Source: Amyelois transitella (taxonomy: Eukaryota > Arthropoda > Insecta > Lepidoptera > Pyralidae). Taken from it: 64,000 nucleotides of DNA. Below, piece by piece: positions 34,301-46,748 of this stretch (position 1 is its first letter; each line of letters begins with the position of its first letter). Under the pieces are notes generated by a model, which was given only the letters and a program-made list of their open reading frames with translations, ran no database searches and was not told where the DNA came from. Position numbers and translations under genes: made by a program. The stretch is taken from positions 4,216,001 to 4,280,000 of the forward strand of contig NC_083531.1 of NCBI RefSeq assembly GCF_032362555.1, read 5' to 3'.

Positions 34301-37300
34301 CCTATATGTCAACCATTCTTGCGCCATTTCGGGGGGAGTGGTGCAAGAATGGCCACTTTAGAAATCATGCTGTCCCTAGGTACTAACATAGTTTGTAAGC
34401 ATTACTAATACAAATGAGTCCTTGTTACTTATATAAATAAAATTCATTCATTCATTCGTTCATTCATTCATTATTATCCGCGACAGAACCAGCAACGGCG
34501 CCCCGTCGCTGTCCCTCGCGGAGACCGTGTCCCGCTCCCGCCTCAACCCGCTCGCTGCTGAGTTTGTTCGCTCCCGCCTCAACCCGCTCGCCGCCGAGTT
34601 CGTGCCCACCGCCGCCGTCACCAGGACTGTTACAGGTAATTTATTGTACATTACATATGTTACATAGTGCCGTGTGGTTCCCGGCACCAATACAAAAAAG
34701 AATATGTCACACACTCCGTCTCTTTCCCATGGATGTCGTAAAAGGCGCGACTGAGGGATAGGGCTTACAAGCTTGGGATTCTTTTTTTTTAGGCGATGGG
34801 CTAGCAACCTGTCACTGTTTGAATCTCAATTTTATCATTAAGCCAAATAGCTGAACGTGGCCGTTCAGTCTTTTCAAGACTGTTGGCTCTGTCTACCCCG
34901 CAAGGAATATAGACGTGAACATAATAAAATGACGTGAATAAAATGAAACCACGTATTCAACTCGGGAACTGAAGAGAGAGAGAGAGAGATTTTATTCAGT
35001 TTTGCACACTTATTACAGATTATTAATTGAAGGCAGGCAAAAGAAAATAGCTTGCATACAGCCATATAGATAGACACATGACTACGGATTTCTACTTGCA
35101 ACACACTCTGGTCGCTTTTCACAATTTTTTTTTGTATACTCTGCTCTCATCTCCCCTTTTCAAGATATTCTCAATATCTATCTATATTTAATGCCTTATC
35201 TACTTTTAATTAATGAATCGATTGAACAGCCAAGGTGACGCAACACATACTTGTCAAATAACTTTGTCAATGTTGAACCAATCGTGTTATATGTCATCAA
35301 ATTTCTCACCATGACGTCATAAATTCTTATATGAATGTTTACATTAAATTTTTCCTGTATATATCCAGGCTACGTCATGGCCGGCGCGTATTACCCCCCG
35401 GCGCCCTACGCGGCGCCGGCAACGCCCGACGACTTCGCCGACTACATGTGGATAGAGAACGAGGAGGAGTTTGACAATCAGGTGTGTATAGTTTGTTCAT
35501 TACAAATTGCTGGTTTTTTGTTGTTGACAGGTTGGTTGACGTTAAAGGTCCCGCGGATGTCGTAAAAGGCGACTAAGGGATAGGCTTATGAACGTGGGAT
35601 TGTCCGTCTGGGCGTTCGTTTGGGGCCATCACCCAAAAAGAGGATCCCAAATTATATAAGCCTATCGCTTATTCATGAAAAAAAATGAGTGGTCCTATTT
35701 CTTTTTCTATTTGTGCCGGGATCTACACGGCACGGTTTAATATAATATTAGGTGAATATTTATACGGAATTGACCTCACACGGCAATAATTTCAGGTGAT
35801 ACAACAGTTGGAGGAGGAGGCGTTGATGGAGCAGTGTATAGAGGCGATGTTGGAGGACGAGCAGAGGGAGAGGCGCAGGCCGAACGGGCACCATCAGTAT
35901 CCCACGTGAGTGTCAAATTGTATAGCACGGTAGAACCACACGGCTCAATGTGTGTAGTTTGTCCCGCCAAAAAAAAAAGAACTTCAGTGCTACACTGCAG
36001 ATAAACTGCAGAACTACATACATACATATAATCACGTCTATATCTATTGCGGGGTAGACAGAGCCAACAGTCTTGAAAAGACTGATGGGCCACGTTCAGC
36101 TGTTTGGCTTTATGGTGGAATTGAGATTTAAATAGTGACAGGTCGCTAGCCAATCGCCTCGCCTCGAAGAAGAATTCCAAGTTTATAAGCCTACACCTTA
36201 GTCGCCTTTTACGACTTCTATGGGAAAGAGATGGAGTGGTCATATTCTTTTTTGTATTTGGTGCCGGGAATCACACGGCACATAAACAACATGTGAAACC
36301 AAAAGTCATGACAATTATCAACTGACGTTGGAAGTGTCCCATAATAATGAATAAATAAAATATATAACATTGAAGTATGCAGAGATCGTGGCGAGTGAAA
36401 AGAGGTAGTCTCCACTTACACCTCTGGGAAAAAGGCGTGATTTTATGTATGTTATGTATGTATATTGACAAAAGTTATTTGGACAAGTTTGTGTTGCGTC
36501 ACCTTGGCTGTTCAACCGATTCATTAATTTAATGTATGTATATATAACATTATTATCCGCGACAGAACCAACAACGGTGCTTCATCGCTGTCCCTCGAGG
36601 AGACCGTGGCCCGCTCTCGCCTCAACCCGCTCGCCGCCGAGTTTGTTCCCACGGCCGCCGTCACTAGGACTGTTACAGGTAATTTTAACTGTACATTACA
36701 TACCAGGCCTGTTACAGGTAATTGACTGTACATTACATACCAGGCCTGTTACAGGTAATACTGTACATTACATACCAGGCCTGTTACAGGTAATTGACTG
36801 TACATTACATACCAGGCCTGTTACAGGTAATTGACTGTACGTTACATACCAGGCCTGTAACAGGTAATACTGTACGTTACATACCAGGCCTGTTACAGGT
36901 AATACTGTACATTACATACCAGGCCTGTTACAGGTAATTCACTATACATAACATATGATCGTGTTTATATTCCCTTGCTGCGGGGTAGACGGAGTTAACA
37001 GTCTCGAAAAGATTGGTAGGCCATGTAAATACACTGCAGCATTTATCCGTGGGCAAGCATCACAATTTTTACTTGTGGCGTTCATATACTTGAAATATTT
37101 GGAACTTTGTCTAATTGTCCTGGGTTTTGGTCGTTATATATACATATATATAAGTATATATTATAAAATATAGTATCGTTAGTTAGTATCTCGTAACACA
37201 AGTCTCGAACTTACTTCGAGGCTAACTCGATCTGTGTAATTTGCCCCGTATATATTTTTAAATCGGGAACGGAAGAGAGAAAGATTTTATTCAGTTTTGC

Positions 37301-39900
37301 ACACTTATTACAGATTATTAATTGAAAACAAAAGAAAGTAGCTCACATACAGCCAAATAGATAGGTATTGAGGGCGCTGCTGGTGCAATATTTTTTGAGT
37401 AAATTATAACAATATATTTTTTTGTATTACAGAAGAGAAACGAGACACGCCGGAGACTCCGAGCGCGGAGCCCCAGCAGTCGGAGCAGGAGGAACAGAAA
37501 CCCGAGGAGACTGAACAGCTCACAGACACACATACAGAACCGCAGATAGGTGAGTTGATATATACACAAGCTGAATTATCTACAGGGTGACATTTAAAAC
37601 AACTGCATCCTTTTAAACATAGACTATACCCATGCTTCTGAGCTGTTTGAGCCTATTTTTATTTTTATTAAAAGTCATCATTTTCACATTTAAAAAACCC
37701 TCAAAAACTACGTCACACACTTTATTAAAAACCAATACTACAAAAAGAAATTAAAACTAAACATGTAAATAAATGTCTGAAAAATAAATTATCTTTCTAG
37801 TATCAAGATCAAGTAAAGTACAGAGTTGTCGAGATCGCTCAGCTGAATGAATTGTGTCGTTGACCTCTGAATCTTACGCGTCGCTTTTCCGGCCGTCATA
37901 TGGGGTGATATGACGTATTTAGGATCGTGGATTTTGATACTTATATTTTTAAATATCCTTTAGATGAGTACACTTAACAGTTAAATTTATGCAGTTGAAT
38001 TAAAAGTCATCCTGTATACTAATATTGTAAAGCTGAAGAGTTTGTTTGTTTGTTTGTTTGAACGCGCTAATCTCAAGAATTACTGGTTCGAATTGAAAAA
38101 TTATTTTTGTGTTGAATAGACTATCTATAGAGGAAAGTTTTAGGCTATATAACATCACGCTGCAACTATAAGGTGCGAAGAAATAATGGAAAATGGGGGG
38201 AAAAACACGGGGAAAATTATTCATAATTGAGGGCTTCAATGATGCCCAAAATAAGTAGTAGTCCACGCGGACGAAGTCGCGGGCACAGATAGTTACTATA
38301 TACTATATATATATATATATATATACTAGCTGTCCCGGCAAACGTTGTTTTGCCATATTAATAATTTTATAAGTAATGTCTAGTTAAAAAAAATGTTAAG
38401 GGTGGACAACACTTAACACTTAGGGGTATGAGAAATAGATGTTAGCCGATTCTTAGACCTACTGAATATGCATGCAAAATTTGGTTAAAATCGGTAAAGC
38501 CGTTTCGGAGGAGTACGGAGACAAACATTGTGACACGAGAATTTTATATATATGTATATATATATAATTTCAGAACCCACGCCGCCCCCCACGGACCCGC
38601 CGGAAGTGTCCGCGGCGGACGTTCAGACAGACGACAAGCGGAAAGACAAACACAACAAGAGATCCGAGCCGAAGAGAGCGGTCAGAGACAACAAGGCTAA
38701 AGGGAAGGCCGCGCAAGTTAAAGAGGCGACTAAGGTCGGGAAGAGGGAGGAGAGGCGAGAGGGGAGGGTGGGCAACAGCGGAGACGACAGCGATGGGGAT
38801 GGTCAGGTGAGATGTGCAGACATACATACACACAAACTTAATATACAGGGTGACATTTAAAACAACTGCATCCTTTTAAACATAGACTATACCCATGCTT
38901 CTGAACTGTTTAAGCCTATTTTTATTCAAAATAAACGTCATCATTTTTTCATTTAAAAACCCTCGAAAACTACGTCACACGCTTTATTAAAGATCAATAA
39001 TACTACAAAAAGAAATTAAAACTAAACATCTAAATAAATGTCTGAAAAATAAATTATTTTTCTAGTATCAAGATCAAGTAAAGTACAGAGTTGTCGAGAT
39101 CGTTCAGCTGAATGAATTGTGTCGTTGACGTCTGAATCTTACGCGTCTCTTTTCCGCCGGCCGGGGTGATATGACGTATTTAGGATCGTGGATTTTGATA
39201 CTTTAATTTTTTTTTTTGTACTTGCTGAAATATGAACCGATATTTTTCTTTTAACGTTTTTAAATATCCTTTAGATGAGTACACTTAACAGTTAAATTTA
39301 TGCAGTTCAATTAAAAGTCACCCTGTATAGAAGATGGGAGTGAATGACCGACTGATATATCACTGCGCAACACAAACAGCTTTGGAGAGTTGAAATTTGG
39401 CGTGTAGATCCTTTAGGGTGCACTAAGAGGGCTTTCCCAAAACTCCCGCGGGAACGGGAATTATTGTTTCACGCGGGCGGAGCCGCGGGCGTCGTATAAG
39501 CCGACTAAGGGATAGCCTTATAAACTTGGAATTCTTCTTGTAGGCATTGGGCCAGCAACCTGTCACTATTTGAATCTCAACTCTAACAGCTGAACGTGAC
39601 CTCTCAGTATTTTCAAGACTGTATACCCTGTCTACCTCGCAAGGGATATAAACGTGATTTAACATATGTATGTACTCATGTATGTAACTATTCATTTCAT
39701 TCCAGCCCCAACCGGCCCCAGTGGAAGAGCAAACCGGCCCCAAACCCATAAACTACGCGGCGGCCGCCAAAGCGAACAAACCCAAAAAGCCCAGCACGCC
39801 GCCCGCCGCGGAGAAGACGTCGCCCGTCCCCACCGCTGGCACCAAAATTGACAAGAAGAAGGTCGACAAACCCGTGCAGAGGAAGAATTCGGCCAAGTGA
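31301..39900 (+). CDS. Paip2: Paip2 copy B, with duplicated PAM1-PAM2 module
   Basis: Eleven exons: 31301-31369, 31966-32083, 33079-33191, 33505-33614, 34487-34635, 35369-35481, 35796-35905, 36566-36678, 37433-37549, 38574-38806, 39706-39900; 1440 bp, 479 aa, no stops. Exons 6-8 repeat exons 3-5. Because the block begins and ends in phase 1, exon 5a (ending G) joins exon 3b (starting GC) as glycine in frame. The product would carry two acidic PAM1 regions (about 83-125, 207-249) and three PAM2 motifs (154-165 ending VR, 166-177, 278-289). The N-terminal set resembles copy C and the second PAM2 exon resembles copy A, so the locus looks chimeric. Expression and actual splicing (inclusion or skipping of either set) cannot be told from DNA. 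Confidence 0.85.
31385..31637 (-). repeat. SINE-like repeat S1 in Paip2-B intron 1
   Basis: Paralogous to 14655-14838 and 56150-56398. Confidence 0.8.
32090..33078. other. Paip2-B intron 2
   Basis: Contains a short GC-richer segment (32145-32270), a reversed LINE 3' fragment (32395-32520) and otherwise plain AT-rich DNA. Almost identical to copy C intron 2 and largely different from copy A intron 2. Confidence 0.6.
33727..33988 (-). repeat. SINE-like repeat S1 in Paip2-B intron 4a
   Basis: Near full-length; paralogous to 17467-17733. Confidence 0.85.
34669..34925 (+). repeat. SINE-like repeat S1 after exon 5a
   Basis: Follows a single donor unit, where copy A and B module 2 have the minisatellite. 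Shared with copy C at 59413-59668. Confidence 0.85.
35071..35078 (+). other. Junction of the exon 3-5 duplication
   Basis: Sequence left of the junction (ACAGCCATATAGATAG) matches intron 5 of copy C near 59805. Sequence to the right (ACACATGACTACGGATTTCT) matches intron 2 of C near 57527. Intron 5 has thus been joined to intron 2, the expected product of a tandem duplication or unequal crossover. Confidence 0.85.
36012..36283 (-). repeat. SINE-like repeat S1 in Paip2-B intron 4b
   Basis: Second intronic copy created by the module duplication; very similar to 33727-33988. Confidence 0.85.
36672..36950 (+). repeat. Minisatellite with repeated splice donors (copy B, after exon 5b)
   Basis: Seven full units and one partial, of 39, 37 and 35 bp, each with GTTACAGGTAAT or close variant. 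Eight potential donors in a row; because 37 and 35 are not multiples of three, downstream donors would shift the frame, unlike in copy A. Confidence 0.85.
37583..38014 (-). mobile_element. MITE M1 in Paip2-B intron 6, inverted relative to A and C
   Basis: CAGGGTGACATTTAAAACAA to AAAAGTCATCCTG. It is followed directly by Helitron H1 (38015-38292) and H2 (38326-38556), both absent from A and C at this site. Confidence 0.8.
38015..38556. mobile_element. Helitron H1 (+) and H2 (-) inserted before Paip2-B exon 7
   Basis: H1 from about 38015 to GGGCACAGATAG and H2 from CTAGCTGTCCCGG to about 38556. The exon 7 acceptor (TATATAATTTCAG, 38573) lies only about 17 bp beyond the H2 edge. Confidence 0.75.
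38846..39325 (-). mobile_element. MITE M1 in Paip2-B intron 7
   Basis: Paralogous to 20233-20705. Confidence 0.85.
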
Positions 39901-42900
39901 GAGAGATGGAACGATTGTAAGTTTGTAAAAAGGATAGGGACGGAATGAGTGTCGGGTTTTTTTTTTCATCTGCCGATTGTTTTTGTGTTTCGAATTGTTT
40001 TTAAGGGAAGCTGTAGTTTTTTTTAGCGATGTAGGTTTGTATAATCGAATGATATAAACTGGATTCACAGATGATTTGTTGGATTTAAAATATTATCGCG
40101 TCTGTGTTCTAGACAGAGCCTGAAGATTTAAACTGTAGCTGTTTGAACAGTGAATTGTCATATATTTCAATTTTTTCGGTCGAACTGTGGTAATGTCGGA
40201 ATAATTGTATAGGAAAAAGAAAGATATAAAAAGAAAGAGATAGGAAAAAGGATGAATGATTATCAAAATTTAAGATAAAATTACAATTGCAATTTTAATA
40301 TAAAATTTTCCGTGAATGATAAATAAATGTCACTGATTGTATTTTGGAAAAAAAAGAATGAGAATAGAAAATTTGATAAGTAAGTAACGAAATGTAATGA
40401 TTTAACTAAGGCCATGTCGACCACATTTTTTTTTTAAATACTTAGCGTGCAAATTCAACTAGCTTCGCGGCCACACCACACGTGATAATCTATAATATTA
40501 TAAAGCTAACGAGTTTGTTTGTTTGTTTGAACGCGCTAATCTCAGGAACTACTGGTTCGAATTGAAAAATTATTTTTGCGTTGAATACACCATTTTTCGA
40601 GGAAGGCTTTAGGCTATTTACCATCACGCTATAACTATAAGGAGCAAAGAAATAATGGAAAATGTAAAAACAAACTATTCATCCTTGAAATTTCAAAACT
40701 TGAAAATTATTCATCCTTGAAGGCCTCAATGATGCCCAAAATAACTGTACCACGCGGACGAAGTCGCGGGCGTAGCTAGTAATAACATATTTGTTAAAAA
40801 CAAATTAGTGAAACTGAAACAATCGGCAGTTAAAAAAAGTCAACAGTGAAAGAAAACGTGAGCGATCGAACGTCGACGCCTTGAAGCGGTTTTTTTTTTG
40901 GATAACCGTAGATCATATTTCTACGATGTCTTGTGTCGTTTGCGCATGTTTCCAATTGTGGAATTGCACATTTTATTTATAAATAATAACAATATTGTCA
41001 CGTTTATAAATCGCTTTGTACGACGGCGCGGAATAACGCATTAACGCAACCTACCGCCTACCGAATTGAACCGGATAATAACTCAGCAGAATAACAACCT
41101 TATTTACATAACACAACAACACAAATAGCATGGTTATTTTGAAAAAGTGTATGTATGTATGTATATCAAGTGATATAGCCCAAACGACACGAAACACTAA
41201 CTGCGTATAAGGTTTACATACAAGCCGCGGCGGTCCTAGGTACGAATGCCATTTCGAATAATTGAATAGTTACTAAATAAAATGTTAAGGCAAAAATAAA
41301 ATAAAAAAACCACTAATTCATACATAGTTTACGTCTTTACCCCTTACGGGACAGACAGAGTCGCAAAGTTCACGCTCGATTCAGAAACTTGCATAATGGA
41401 ATCAGTTACTGAAATCTATAACCTTGATGTTGTAATAATACCTATATGGCAGTTCTACCTAGGTATTGTATAGTAAATGTATATGTTTAAAATTATAATT
41501 ATGATAAATTTAGTATATATGTGATATTGACATTAAGCATTTTTTTTAAAGTTCTAATGAATAAAAAAAAGTAAAAAAAAAAACTGTATAAAAATCTAAT
41601 TTTAAAAATAGTATAACGTTAGTGTTCACGGCTGGGTAGTGATAGGTTTCATTTTTTTTGTTTAATTATTATTATTGTTTAATAAGGATTTTGAGAGAGT
41701 CATTAACTAAAAATGATTGTGAAAGTATGTTAGAACCACAGAATACATTCAGATGGTATTGCAACAGAGATAATCTTTTGGGGTAGTAACATGGGGGGCT
41801 ATTTTTAATAGGGAATTTATGAATGCTTTGAAAATCTATTAAAATGGTCACTTGTTATTTATATATTAAGTGTGACATGATTTTGAAGTTGTTTAAATAG
41901 TTACAATTATAACTTTAAGGCAAAATTGTAGGTTTTAAGTGTTGACAATATTTTATCTATAATTTTTTGTGCTGTATTTTAATATATTTTTTTTTCATTA
42001 AATTTAGGGCCCAGTCTGTAAAGTTTAGATAACAGATTCAGTGACACAAAAATACTATAATATTAAAATGAAATAAATAATTTGATCTGTATTAAAAAAA
42101 AATATAAGAAAACTGCCTAAAATATTTAACGTGCACTAGGTAAATGATTTTCGTAATAATAAAAAAAAACCGAAAAAAATATTGTTTTTTGTGTCACTGA
42201 ATTTCATTAAGGAGTAAGCCGTATGGCAGTCCATTATAATCCTACGTAGAAAATATTAAAAAAAAAAATAGTCCTGTACATTTTATGAAAGTTAAAAAAT
42301 AAAAATGTATATGAAAAAAAAAGCGCACTTGAGTGGTTTTAAATGGGTACTACAATGGGTACAATACATTTTATTTATAAATTTCTAGTAAGTATGTTTG
42401 GTGCGCACATATTGAGTATAGATAATATTTATGGTCACGTTCAGGCATGTTCGCGTATACTTTTTTTACATACATACATACATACATATAATCACGTCTA
42501 TATCCCTTGCGGGGTAGACAGAGCCTACAGTCTTGTAAAGACTGATAGGCCACGTTCAGCTATTTGGCTTTAAGATAGGATTGAGATTCAAATAGTGACA
42601 GGTTGCTAGCCCATCGCCTAAAAGAAGAATCCCAAGTTGATAAGCCTACCCCTTAGTCGGCTTTTACGACATCCATGGGAAAGAGATGGAGTGGTCCTAT
42701 TCTTTTTTGTATTGGTGCCGGGAACCACACGGCACTTTATTTCACTTTATACTTTTTTTAATGTTATATATTATATATAAACGCGTATGTTCAAGATTTT
42801 CATACGCTTTTATTAAAGGTTTTTTTTTCTGTTTTAACAGATAAAATTATGAGTCAAACATAACATTACATATGATCACGTCTATACCCCTTGCGGGGTA

Positions 42901-44525
42901 GACAGAGCCGACAGTCATCAAAAGACTGAAATGCCAAAGGATTATGAATCAAATAATATTATCAATTAATGCAACTGACTGACAGACCACTAACTAATAC
43001 TGACCATAAATTGTTTATACTTATGATTAAAATTAGTTGTATTGTGCATTGTCGAAATGATTTTAAGACTCGTTCAAATTCAATTTATTGGAATGTAATG
43101 CATTTTTTTAGGCATAGAATGTTACTATGCAATTAATTTAGAGATGGCTCTAAAATATGTATTTGAGGTATTTTATTTTCTGTCATTGGAATAAATTTTA
43201 ATTGAAGCGAAAATATGATTTTTCCTTTGTCCAAGCTTAAAAAAGACTTGTATGTAATTGAAAGTTGATCGTTACGAGAGACACTCATAGCACAATCAAT
43301 CAATTTGTAAGCACTGTAGAAGTCCTAGTGAAATTTTCACCAAAAACATCGCTAACACTAGCTTAAAGGGCTTTAATTATTTGAGCTTATGAAGAAGGAA
43401 TATAGTCCGCTATCGAAATTGAAGCCTTTTTAAGATATTAGTAACTTATGTGGCGATTATACATGTACCTACCTATTTTGAAATAGATTTTTCATTATGC
43501 CTAGTGGTTTATATCTGTTTAACGAAGTGTAGTCCAAGGCCGAATTTGTCAATGAAAGCAATAAATATTAGAAAGAATATTTTCTATTAAAATAAAAAAT
43601 TGAAAAAAAAAATTTTTTTTCTTTTTTTTTACATGGGGTGATGAGTCCCATAGATAAATTTATTAGGCGTTATAACGGCTACACTTTGTTATTTCATACT
43701 AATTAAGGTTAATTAATATTGTACTAAATTCAATTAACCGTTTCAACATTGATTTGTATGTAAATAGCACGTGAAACCCACACCCTAACATAGTTATTTC
43801 GGATTTGTATATAGCTAAAAAAATGTACAATAATCACGGAAAATGTAAATTTTATAATAATTAAGCCGTACGAATGCGTCAGGTCCTATATGTTTGTGAA
43901 TTGGTTATAAACAGAAAAATAAATTAAAAAATAAAATACGTCTCGAAATGAGTACCTACCTTAACGATTGGCGAGAAATGATAAGCAATTATTACCAATG
44001 GTGTATCGTTTATTTGTTTATGCGTTTTTTTTATATCTGTTTATCCTTGAATATTTGAATCTAAACAATATGTTTAGACTACTCAAATTTTAAGTTCATA
44101 GTTTATTTCAAGGTGATTTATTTTTTAAATTGACATTCTGATGTCAAACTTTTCAAATATTTCATTTTCTGTTTATGACCAATAGCCTAAGGTCATTTTT
44201 AATATAAAAGTATTCGTTATAATGTTTGATTATTGGAATTTGTATAATTTTGAGTTAGATGTGCGAAGGTAAATTTTTATAGTTCACAAATTCGTTTCTA
44301 AGTAAAATACAGTAAGTAAATATGAAACTGTATTCCTTTGTTTTATTTGTGTGCCCTTTTAGTTATGATGAAGAAAATAAAGAGATGATTCAGCAATGAT
44401 ATTTAATACATATATTTGTATAGCTATAGCTATAGTAGGCATTGCCAGTTGCTATACGTGGCCTCGTGTCTTCAATTGGAAGCGGCTGAAGAGCATGCTC
44501 GTAGCGAGAAACGGCTTTTAATAAT
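39901..44525 (+). other. 3' UTR and downstream flank of Paip2-B
   Basis: Collinear with 21271-25760. Candidate AATAAA at 40322-40327. Helitron H1 at 40488-40779; a recent SINE at 42468-42747; a deletion of about 380 bp near 43020 relative to unit A. No coding frame. Confidence 0.6.
42468..42747 (-). repeat. Full-length S1 SINE with 12-bp target duplication
   Basis: Flanked by TATACTTTTTTT at 42456-42467 and 42748-42759. The paralogous sites in unit A (about 23695) and in the inverted block (about 53045) are empty. It defines the S1 family as about 280 bp and places this insertion after the duplication. Confidence 0.9.
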
Positions 44526-44632
44526 ATAATAATACATACGGGGAAAATTACACAGATCGAGTTAGCCTCGAAGTAAGTTCGAAACTTGTGTTACGAGATA
44601 ACTAACTCAACGATACTATATTTTATAATAAA

Positions 44633-44815
44633 CTAGCGACCCGCCCCGGCTTCGCACGGGTGCAAAATTATAAATGTTATTATACATAAAAACCTTCCTC
44701 TTGAATCACTCTACCTGTTACAAAAACCGCATCAAAATCCGTTGCGTAATTTTAAAGATTTAAGCATACAGACAAACAGACTAAAATAGCGACTTTGTTT
44801 TATACTTTGTAGTGA
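44633..44815 (-). mobile_element. Helitron H3 fragment in unit B
   Basis: Paralogous to 25862-26045; the host SINE is truncated just after it. Confidence 0.75.
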
Positions 44816-45985
44816 TTAATAGCGTGTGAGAAGTATTGCGTTGAAGAGTAATGTGAGGATATCAGATAGGGATACGGCTCGTGAGGACCACTTGGTCTCG
44901 CGGAAGGATATGGACAAGGAGTACCTTTGGTCCGTATCTCGTCCAGCGCCGGTATCTTCCACGATCCAATAGGTAGTTTTTGGGAAACACAAATCACTGC
45001 ACTTCACAGACCAACCCCGGGGTGCGTAGTTAATAAAGTTTTAGCGTCTTTGATGAATTTTGAGAATATTCACAACCGATGCAGAGAGCGAAGCAATTGC
45101 GCGAGGAGAGACGAATGGCGCGCTTTTTTGTTTTTAAATTATTTTGACATTTGGGAAAGGAGTGAAAGTGGGACAGGAATAGGATTGAGTGCGTGCGTGA
45201 AAGAGTGCGTGTATGTAGTGTTGCGTTTATAAAAAATATATTAAAAAATAAATAATTGGCGAAGACAATATCTTAGCTGCCTAAGCACTATCCTCAACTG
45301 CTTAAGCTCTGATCAGCGCTCGTCCTATCGGCCACGTTTTTTATTTCGAATATTAAATGCATTATTAAGTTTGGAAATACTCCTCTCTCGCTCGAAAACT
45401 TGATCTCCCGCGGCAGATTACGGGTGTAAATCGGGTCGCGGATTCGGCAACTCAAATTCAAACGTTTGTTTGCCAACTATCTACTTATATATAAAAGCGA
45501 AAGACACTCACTTAGGAATCACGAAATCTCGAAATCTACTGAGCCAATAAAGATGAAATTCGGCAGAAAGGTAGACTTTAATTAGGAGGGATCCACTAAG
45601 AAAGGATTTTTGGAAATTCTATTCCTAAGGGGGTGAAATAGGGGTTGCAAGTTTGTATGAAACTTTGTTATTTTTAGTATTGGAAACCAGCAAATTGTGA
45701 TTTAAATTTACGGTTAGATTAAAATAATAATTCATTAATTACATTTTGTAAATTGCATTTCTAATGGGGTGAAATAGGGGTTGCAAGTTTGTATGAAACT
45801 TCGTCATTTTTAATATTGGACGTATGAAAATTAAGATTAAAATTTACGGTTAGATTAAAATAATAATTCATTAATTAAATTTTGAAAATTGCATTCCTAT
45901 AGGGTTGAAATAGGGGTGATAAGTTTGTATGAAACTTTGTCATTTTAAATGTTGGACACATGAAATTAAATCCCTACATAAAACA

Positions 45986-46279
45986 TAATTGAGGCAACAA
46001 TTTTCACTGGTGTATATGCAGGAGAAACAGTTTTTATTCCACGGATCCCATTAATGCCATCGGATTACCAAATTCCATTTAAGCGTGTTCAATTTCCAGT
46101 CAAGCTTTGCTACGCCATGACTATAAATAAGGCACAGGGGCAAACATTAAAAGTGGCTGGCATAGATTTGAGGAACGATTGCTTCTCCCACGGTCAGTTG
46201 TATGTAGCCTGTTCCAGAGGGAGTGATTGCGACAGTTTATATATACTACAATCAGAGAGTAAGACTAGAATGTGGTATA
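45986..46279 (+). pseudogene. Helitron helicase C-terminal remnant (unit B)
   Basis: Same remnant as at 28811-29105, with AMTINKAQGQT and CFSHGQLYVACSRG. It has lost one base near 46270 relative to unit A, which shifts the last codons. Confidence 0.85.
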
Positions 46280-46748
46280 CAGGGTGACATTTAAAACAAC
46301 TGCATCCTTCTAAACATAGACTATACCCATGCTTCTGAGCTGTTTGAGCCTATTTTTATTTAAATTAAACATCAGTATTTTCACATTTAAAAAACCCTCT
46401 AAAACTACGTCACACGCTTTATTAAAGACCAATAACTACAAAAAGAAATTGAAACTAAATAAATGTCTGATAAATAAATTATTTTTCTAGTATCAAGATC
46501 AAGTAAAGTACAGAGTTGTCGAGATCGCTCAACTGAATGAATTGTGTCGTTGACCTCGGAATCTTATGCGTCGCTTTTCCGCCAGCCAGGGTGATATGAC
46601 GTATTTAGGATCGTGGATTTTGATACTTTAATTTTTTTTCGTACTCTCTGAAATATGAACCGATATTTTTCTTTTAACGTCTTTAAGTATCCTTTAGATG
46701 AGTACACTAAACAGTTAAATTTATGCAGTTGAATTAAAAGTCACCCTG
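46280..46748 (-). mobile_element. MITE M1 in the Helitron remnant (unit B)
   Basis: Same position and orientation as 29106-29574, with substitutions. Confidence 0.85.

Noticed and set aside
35335-35565. Single-exon gene beginning MFTLNFSC
   Set aside because: The frame starts inside intron 2 sequence and runs past the donor; the real exon is 35369-35481.
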